The translations under genes and the position numbers were made by a program. Positions 56,600 to 64,000 of a stretch of 64,000 bases of DNA are shown piece after piece; within the stretch, counting starts at the first letter, position 1; every line of letters starts with the position of its first letter. The notes below the pieces were generated by a model that was not told where the DNA came from, did not search any database, and saw only the letters and a list, made by a program, of their open reading frames with translations. Source of the DNA: Cryptomeria japonica (lineage: Eukaryota; Streptophyta; Pinopsida; Cupressales; Cupressaceae); the NCBI RefSeq assembly GCF_030272615.1, contig NC_081412.1, positions 689,198,083-689,262,082 of the forward strand, read 5' to 3'.

Positions 56600-59315
56600 C
56601 TATAGTGGCTTGGTGAAGATATCAACCACCTGCTCTTTTGTTGGCATATACTCCAACATCACTTCCTTTTCTTGAACTTGTTCCCTTAGATAGTGATATT
56701 TGATGGCTATATGCTTTGTCTTGGAATACATCACCAGATTCTTGGATATGTCAATGGCACTGGTGTTGTCACAATGAATCACTACTAGTCTAATCACCTT
56801 TTCTTGGATACCTTCCAACAATTGCTTGATCCAAACTATTTGTGTGCAGTTGATTGCAACAACTACATATTCAGCCTCAGCCATGGATTGAGATATTCAA
56901 TTTTGTTTCTCAATTGTCCAAGATACAATCCTATCTCCAATAAATAATGCACCTCCACTAGTGCTCTTTTTGTCATCAATGTTCCCTGCCCAATCTGAAT
57001 AAGTGAAGACACTCAAGCTCAAGTCTCCCTTATGTGGATACCAGAGACCATACTCATCAGTCCCCTTGACTTATCTTAATATTCTCTTGACTGCTACCAT
57101 GTGAGTCTCTTTAGGGTTTGAAGAAAATATGGCAACTAAACCAACAACTTGTGCTATGTCCGGTCTGCTGTGTACTGCAAACTGCAACTTACTGATCATG
57201 GACCGGTAAAGTATATCATCCACTTCATGAGCCTCATCATATTTAGAGAGCTTGCAACCTGTAACCATTAGAGTTCCAACAGGTTTGCAATCTTCCATTC
57301 CAAAAGTTTTCAGAATTTCCCTTATGTATTTGGTTTGACTAATAAAGATGCCATTCTTTAGTTGTGAGACTTGCAAGCCAATAAATTTTTTTATCTCCCC
57401 AATCATGGACATCTCAAATTCTTGCTTCATTTGTTCTACAAAACCTCTACTCATCTCATCATCTCCTCCAAAGATGATGTCATCAACAAAGATCTCAACA
57501 ATTAGATGTTTTCTTTCAACTCCACTCTTCAGATATAGGTTACTATTATCACTGGTTCTTTTGAACCCTATGCTTAGTAGATATGAGTGCAGCCTCTCAT
57601 ACCAAGCTCTTGGTGCTTGTTTTAGCCCATATAAAGCCTTCTACAACCTACATACCATATTTCTTCCATCTTCAAATTCAAACCCTTCTGGTTGCTCTAT
57701 GTATACTTCTTCCTCTAATACACCATTTAAGAATGCCGATTTGACATCCATTTGGTAAACTTTAATATTTTTGTAAGCAACATAGGCCAACAAAATTCTG
57801 ACCCTTCTAGCCTGGCCACCAGTGCGAAGGTTCTCCATAGTCCAAACCTACTTCTTGAGCATAGACCTTGTAGACTAATATTTCTTTGTTTCTTGTCACT
57901 TTATTGGTTTCATCCATTTTGTTTCTAAACACCCATTTAGTGCCTATCACATTTTTGTTTTCTGGTCTGGGCACTAGAGTCCACGTTTCATTTTTCTCAA
58001 TTTGCTCTAGTTATTCTTCCATGGCTTTGACCTAGTCATCATATTTTAGAGCCTCCTTTGCTTTTTTGGGCTCAATTATGGAGAGCATACAGACATTCTC
58101 TCTTTCTCTTCTTCTGGTTAGTACTCCTACATTTTGTCACCAATGATATTTTTTGCAGAGTGATTGTTTCTGACATACTTTGCTAACACAGGTTTATTTC
58201 TTGGAGCTTCTTCTACCAATTGTATAGGTTCTACTTCACAAGCTTCTTCATTTGCCACTTCAACAAGATCCTCTTTAGAAAGTTCCACTAGTGCAGTGTA
58301 CTCGAATCCTTTATAGTCCCCTGGTTCACTCTTGCTATCCTGTTCATTTTTCTCAGAGTACTCATCTACTTTGACATTTGCACTCTCCACAATCTTGCCG
58401 GTCCTTTTGTTCAAACACTAGTATGCCTTACTCTTTGTGGAGTAACCTAAGAAGGTTCCTTCATCACTCTTGGGATCAAATTTTCCAGAGTACTCATCCC
58501 TCTTGATATAGCACCTACTTCCAAATACTTTGAAATAAAAGACATTAGGTGAGTATCCACACCATAATTCATAGGGAGTTTTATTTGTCCTTTTCTTTAC
58601 CTATATCCGATTCAAGTTGTATACAACAGTGCTTACTGATTTTCTCCAAAAAATATATGGAATGTCCTTCTGTATCATCAGATTCCTTGCACAATCAATA
58701 AGAGTTATGTTTCTTCTTTCAGCTACCCCATTCTGCTAAGGTGTTCTGGGTGCAGACATTTGTCTCATAATCCCCTGTTCTTCACAGTAATTCATGAACT
58801 CTTGAGAGGTGAACTCTCCTCCTCTATATGATCTCAGACACTTCAAATTCTTACCGGTTCCTCTCTCTACTCGAGCCTTAAACACTTTAAACATGTGAAA
58901 GGCTTCAAAATTTTCCTTCAAGAATACATCCCACATCATTCTTGAGAATTTATCCACAAACAACATAAAATACCTATCTCCATACTCTTGGTTCTCATAG
59001 GACGCACAGGTTTGTATGAACTAAGTCCAACACATTTTCAGATGAAAAGGATTTGCTGCAGAAACTAGTCTCAGTCAACTTTCCTAGTTGACACTCTTTG
59101 CACATAGAATTTTTCAAGTTTCACTATATTAGGCATACCTCTGACAGACTTTGTCTTACTAACTTTTGCTATGCTATCAAAGTTAACATGACACAGTCTT
59201 TTGTGCCACAACCAACTGTCTTCTACCTTATCCATTAGACAACTACCTAAGGTGGTGTCTAGGTGAAACAAATTGCCTCTTGACTATTTACCGGTAGCAA
59301 TCATGTTAGGATTAA
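56600..59315 (-). pseudogene. Copia G pol: integrase, RT and RNase H
   Basis: Minus strand. RNase H (56600-56884: MAEAEYVVVAINCTQIVW, CDNTSAIDISKN, VVDIFTKPL). RT C-terminal part (57071-57454: MIGEIKKFIGLQ, PDIAQVVGLVA), catalytic FVDDIIFGGDDEM just upstream, and YQMDVKSAFLNG at 57641-57838, which stops before the YGLKQAP block. Linker 58127-58414. Integrase 58736-58966 has a Tyr (LRSYRGGEF, codon 58826-58828) where the second catalytic Asp belongs. Pre-integrase region 59071-59271 (WLWHKRLCHVNFDS). Several stops and frame changes (57641, 58126, 58735, 59070). Non-functional. Confidence 0.9.
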
Positions 59316-59577
59316 TGATAGTCCCAAAGATACTAAGAGGGGGGGTGAATTAGTATCTAACAGGTTTACCAAATATTTAACCTTATTAAGTATTTTGCAA
59401 TCCAAAACAGTGTACTGGTAAATAAGAATTAATGCAGGAAACAAGAATAATAAAGACAACATAGAAAACACACCATAAAACAAGATGTTTAATGAGGAAA
59501 CCAAGTATGGGAAAAACCTTGGTGGGATTTGTGACCCACAATATTCACTCACTAGCCAATGAATAAATATTACTTAC
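59316..59577 (-). repeat. Copia LTR fragment K
   Basis: Begins TGATAGTCCCAAAGATAC and GAGGGGGGGTGAATTAG, the layout of A- and D-type LTR starts, at the point where G's frame stops. Interrupted at 59577 by the LTR of gypsy H; remainder not in the window. Confidence 0.6.
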
Positions 59578-61235
59578 TGTAGACGTCTAAAAATGATCAA
59601 CGCTTGTGGAGTCATACTTTAACATTGCACATTGCCTTATTTTAGGGTTTTTCATCGCATTAACATTTCTCCTATGTTACGCACTTGGTCTTTATCATTT
59701 GCGAGCATCGAGTCTTTCTTTTGCATTCTTCATTTGTCTCACTTTCAAATTTGGTCTTGTCGATAACAATCTTCAGTCATGATTTTGGTCGATCCTTGTC
59801 CTTGCCAATTTTGTCATTTTGCGATCGATTCGTCATCGATCCTTGTCCTCTTTAATCATGTCAATTGGCGCTTTTCAATTTGATCTCTTTATCAATCTTG
59901 GTCAATTTATCAATCAAATCATTTATTAGCACTGATCCTTTGTCAGTTAGAATCATGATCATAATCAACCTGTAAAGCTGAAAATCGATCGAACCCTAGT
60001 TGATCTCCCCTCTTCCAACTCCAAGGAGAGAGAAGGGAGGTTGCTAGGGTTGATGGTTTTCACTTGGGAGACTTTACATTCAAAAGAGGGGTTGAAACCC
60101 ACAAGATCCAATCCCACACAATGCAAGATTGGATGCTAAATGCGTTTCAAGGGTTAAGATAGCAAGGCTACCCTCTTTTGTAAAGAATGTTGATAGAAGA
60201 ATTAAGCTAGGAATGCATAGAAAGTGAGGAAGATTCGCTTATAAACTGAGATAGGGATATAGGATGGAGATGCAGACCTGGAATTAGCAGTAAAATGTTG
60301 ATACAGCACTGTCCTGCAAATTTGAGCAAAAGTTGACGGGACGATGGCGCCCGGCGTGCACACGGTGCTCTGAAAAATCTGCAAAACGAAGGGGGATCTG
60401 TTCGTCTCTGCACAAGGATTCCAGATCTTCAATTTCAGCCGCGTACCTGCAACCTACACACAGAAAAGCGAAGATGATTGGGGGGTTAGGGATTAGGGGT
60501 TTGCCTTTAGGTCAAACCCCAGTTTTGGAATTAACCAAGAAATGAGAAATTGCTGTAAATGTAAATGTATGTAATGTAAAACAAGTACTAATACCTTGTT
60601 GTAAGGATGTTTGTATCCTTATGTGCGAAGGTATAGATGTTGTTGTTTGTTGTATGTTGTAGTATGTAGTAAGTGATCTCCTCTTCAATGGTTGAATCCT
60701 TGTCTTGAATGCAACACTTAGCCTTGAATGGAGACTTGGAATGATAAATTGCTTGAAGGAATGCTTGAATGCTTGAATGCTTGAATGTTGTTTTCATGCC
60801 TTTTTCCCATTCATCTTCTACCCAAAATGAGAGAGAAAATGTAGTTTATATACTTGCCAATTAGGGTTAAAAGACTGATTTTCCCGACCTTAGGCCGACC
60901 AGGAAATATTATTTCCGATTTGCAAACAAAAAGACCCGAAGTCCCATAGGAGACCAGGCCCAAAATAGGGCCAGGGACCAGGGCGTTGGGCGCCATGGTC
61001 CTGGGGGACCAGGGCGCTGGGTGCCCTGGTCCTGAAGGACTAGGGTGCTGGGCGCTCTGGTCCCACCTCCTAGTACAGCAGGGTGCAAAGGAGGTTCAGG
61101 CCAGGGTGCTTGAAAATGCAGTTTTTGGTGTCGTAATCAGGTTTCGGGGTCTCCATTCAGGTTCCGTGTTGCGTCGCCATCGTGAAGACTGAAATGCAGT
61201 CGAAATTGCAAGTGTTGCAATTTTAGGACGCTACA
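59578..61235 (-). repeat. 3' LTR of element H
   Basis: 1658 bp, TGTAGACGTC...GGACGCTACA on the plus strand. Coding-strand TATATAAA at 60845-60852. GC-rich palindromes lie about 120-210 bp upstream of it (60973-61064). Confidence 0.85.
60973..61064. repeat. Three GC-rich palindromic units in the H LTR
   Basis: Three consecutive units of about 31 bp of the form GGACCAGGGCG..GGG / GCCCTGGTCC. Each is nearly its own reverse complement; the middle one (61004-61034) is best kept. Confidence 0.85.
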
Positions 61236-61978
61236 TTTAGCCCCCACTTTAGCGGGAGTATAGGCGTACGCTCATACTTCCGGTAAAGTACAAGGAAACA
61301 ATATTGAAAGACTTTCACCACGTCAAGGAGGCAAGATACACCAAGCCCCCAGTGGACTAAGGATCTTACGACTTCGATTGACAAAGTAAAAGGGAAGATC
61401 ACAAGGGAGAACCATGACTGTCAGTAGTAAGGTTCCCTCACTATGAGTCATGCAAGAGAAATACCGAAAATTTTCAAGGCAAAGCTAAGTTCGCCAAGAA
61501 ATTTTCAAGTATCTTGAAGGGATAGACAGGGTGTATGCCCCCCTACGTTAAAGCGATCGCCCACACCTCAACGGGGGTGATTGCTTTAAGGTAGTGATAC
61601 ATATAAGAAATGAGAAGGAAAGGAGCATGTTATCACAAAGATTTAGCCCCCAAGTGTGAGATAAACCCAAGGATAATAGACACAAAACACAAAGCACAAG
61701 GTGACTTCGCTTTCCTCAGGGTCAGTATGCTATATGATAATTCATGTACATCATATGTATGTATGCATAATTGTTCTTCATTACCCAATCAAGGAAGGTC
61801 ACCTAGAAGAAGGGAACACATGTGTCTTTTGAGTCAACATGAGAGAGACCAAAAGAGATCTCAATGCTTTGCATCGTCCTCAAGTAGACAACACTAAGGA
61901 CAACAAATAGAAGAATGAGAATAACACATAGAAGAAGTAACAAAAGAGAGGAGGAGAGAGTCTGCTATGCTAATGAAA
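61236..61978 (-). other. Polypurine tract and 3' non-coding region of element H
   Basis: Coding strand AAAGTGGGGGCTAAA directly next to the LTR (61236-61250). A second CCCCC..ACCTCAACGGGGG block (61545-61580) could form a hairpin. No gene seen. Confidence 0.7.
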
Positions 61979-64000
61979 CTAGTCTAGCACGTCATCTACC
62001 CCCCGATCTTGCTGATCAATGTTTCGGGAAGGCAGGGAACACGCTAGAGGAGGAACATCCAACATAGCAGATGGAGCTATCACAAGATCCAAACAAGGGC
62101 TATGTTCATGTTCCAAGCCATGTTGTTCTTGTCTAGGAGCTAGGATAAGTGCTTTAGAAAAGTCATTAGATAAATGGTTATCAATATCAACAAGTTCATA
62201 TTCACTATCAAAAGCAAGAGAAGTAACATTTTCATCATGAATAACATTTTCATCTATAGCATCATCAAGATTTATAAAAATAGGATCTTTAACTCGCACA
62301 GGATCAAGATCATCATGTATCTTATGTTTAGGAGATTTTGGAGAAAATGGAATAATGTTTGTTGAAGGTGTTTTTGGAGATTGCAAAGTTTGAGAAGCAG
62401 CTGCCTGAGCTCTAAGACGATGCTTTCGTCAGCGTTCACGTGCAGAACGATTTTGTCTAGTCTTAGTAGGAAGTGGAGAAGATTGAGGAGGAGGAATGTT
62501 CTCATCCTTATCACTTGGGTGTTTAGGTTGTGGTCTCTTAGGCTGGATAATAGGAGAAGAGGAAGGTCTCTTCTCTCCATAAGAGGAAGGAGGAGGAACT
62601 GCTCCATATAAAGGAGGAATTTTTGGTTTAGGAAGGAGACCAAGTCCATCATGACGAGGAGGTATAGGTCTACTTTTAGAAGATTTATTCGGCATAGACA
62701 TAGTCACATCCATAGGGATGGGTTGGGAATCTTCTTGAGGAAAGACATTAGTTTTATCTTTCAAAGGAAGAACTTCCTTCTCAAGAATGATAGGAATGTC
62801 AAGTTTGGGTGTTCTAGGTTCACTTAGAGATAGGATCATATCTGTTTTCCACTTTTGATAAGATTTGAAAAGATGATCACCTCGCGGAGGAAGAGATTGG
62901 AATTGTTTAGGCCAAAAATAATCAATAGGAACGCTAGAAGTTCTTTCAGCTGGTTTAAAGAGACTATGATTAACAGTAACAACTTCACCATTATGGGGAA
63001 ATTTCAAACACTTATGTATAGGAGAAGCAATAGCTTTCATGGAAGATAGCCAAGGATAGCCAAGCTTCACATGAAATTGTTCGGATGAAGGAATAATAGC
63101 AAAGTTCACATCAAGGGATTTGTTATGGACCTCAATAGGTAATGTAATAGAACCAATTGTAGGAGAAGAAAATGCATCAAATAATTTCACAATCACATCT
63201 GTTTTGTCATAGATTACTTGATTCAATTGCAAAGTAAAAAGAAATTCCTCAGTAATAACATTAACCATGCACGAAGGATCAATAAGCACTCCACGACAAG
63301 GTGTATTCTTGACTTTTGCAACTATGTATAAAGGACCATCAGGTGCCCTGATAGTTTCACTAGAATCAAATGTGATGGAAGGTTCTTTAGGGTTTTCTTG
63401 CTGCTCTACAAAGTTAATCACATTCGGAGTCATAGACACAAGACCATCAGATGAGAGAGAGGAATCATTAGTCTCAATCACATTAGAGGTATGAGAAGGT
63501 AATGGATCAATAAAAATCTGAAGATTTTGGTTAGGAGGAGCTACAGATGTGTTGCCTTTATCATTCACTCCGGAAACAGAGATAGTATTATTATCAACCA
63601 GATCTTGAATTTTACCCTTTAAAGAAAAACATTTTTCAGTATCATGCCCAGGCTGACGATGAAATTGACAAAAAGATTTGTTATCAAAATAAGGTGAAGT
63701 AATCTTTGCAGGATCAATTTGCCTTATAGGAGGAAGAGTAAGCACATTTTGTTCCAATAACTTATTCATAATACTATGCAATGATTCATTCAAAGGAGTA
63801 TACTTTCTTTCTTTCTTGAAAAACTTAGAAATAGGAGGCACACCTGATGCTGCATTCACATTGTTATTGATGATGTTTTCATTGAATTTGATTGAATCTC
63901 TATTCGGTTTAAACTTCCCAAATGGTTGTTGACTGCTATCACCCTTATCACTCAGAGCCATAGGATGTGATTGTTCCATTTGACTCACAGTTAGTTGATA
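61979..64000 (-). pseudogene. Gag-protease polyprotein of element H (5' part off-window)
   Basis: Minus strand, open to the right edge, so the true start is outside. Gag end KYTPLNESLHSIMNKLL; knuckle-like CQFHRQPGHDTEKC; protease-like domain with GVLIDPSCMVNVITEEF, where B and C have IDGG(A/S)GLN; then LTLPIEV-, KLGYPWLSSM- and IHKCLKFPHNGEVVTV motifs shared with B and C. A proline-rich, basic tail follows (SPLPTKTRQNRSARER), then TGA at 62426-62428, and the frame continues without change for 149 codons of acidic sequence (VRVKDPIFINLDDAIDEN) to 61979. Active-site Asp is kept but the following Gly-Gly is replaced, so protease activity is doubtful. No RT. Confidence 0.85.

Larger units (their letters stand above)
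54398..59315 (-). mobile_element. Copia element G, right part cut off
   Basis: Minus strand. 3' LTR 54398-56066, polypurine tract 56067-56080, RNase H, RT and integrase to 59315. There it is interrupted by LTR K, and the gag half lies outside the window if it exists. Same copia lineage as A (shared GCCAACA end, shared polypurine tract and protein motifs) with a different LTR. Confidence 0.88.
59578..64000 (-). mobile_element. Gypsy-like element H with gag and protease but no RT
   Basis: Minus strand. LTR 59578-61235, polypurine tract, about 740 bp of 3' non-coding, then a gag-protease frame that runs off the right edge. The protease to stop interval (62429 down to 61979) holds no RT, RNase H or integrase motif, and the 3' LTR follows. 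This is the layout of RT-less TR-GAG type elements. It is inserted in LTR K; flank CTTAC (59573-59577) would be half its duplication. Confidence 0.8.

Noticed and set aside
62426-62428. Programmed readthrough of TGA in element H
   Set aside because: Frame continuity on both sides is suggestive, but every other element here has decay stops, so it cannot be separated from a nonsense mutation on this copy alone.

Overview
This window looks like a plant nuclear intergenic region from a large, repeat-rich genome. The AT-rich sequence, the stacks of decayed Ty1/copia and Tat-type Ty3/gypsy elements with spliced-in plant domains, and the near absence of host genes suggest a seed plant, plausibly a gymnosperm; the organism itself is an inference. 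No bacterial-type operon, rRNA, tRNA or CRISPR array was seen. The only hint of a host gene is a possible last exon at the extreme left edge.

Layout. 1-5300 is old non-coding DNA with one diverged direct repeat (1370/4132). 5313-5939 is a GA-rich tract followed by a CACTA-like transposon end with a strong hairpin. From 5940 to about 48834 there is one deep nest. Copia D (minus) was hit in its protease codons by copia A (5952-46352, target-site duplication CAATG). A was hit in its reverse transcriptase by the small copia F (8539-11524, duplication ATTTC), and in its 5' leader by an inverted copy of its own LTR (solo LTR E, 14774-44881, duplication GATCT). Into E jumped gypsy B (14810-29461, plus, duplication ATATG) and gypsy C (30544-about 44600, minus, one end deleted). 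D itself sits in the leader of another gypsy, I (48835-about 51715). Further right come an isolated gypsy LTR J (from 52305), copia G (54398-59315, minus), a fragment of copia LTR K (59316-59577), and gypsy H (59578 to beyond 64000), which has gag and a protease-like domain but no reverse transcriptase.

How the genes work together. All coding sequence of the transposons is the gag-protease-integrase-RT-RNase H set (copia) or gag-protease-RT-RNase H-second RNase H-integrase set (Tat gypsy). Every polyprotein is broken by stops, frameshifts or lost catalytic residues, so nothing here looks autonomous today. The most notable item is a two-exon, antisense plant-mobile-domain (PMD) gene lying between pol and the 3' LTR of gypsy B, with consensus splice sites in matching phase. 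Other unexplained signals are conserved non-coding modules shared by the leaders of B, C and I, G-patch segments between protease and RT in B and C, several minisatellites placed next to functional sites of elements, and three GC-rich palindromes upstream of the H promoter.
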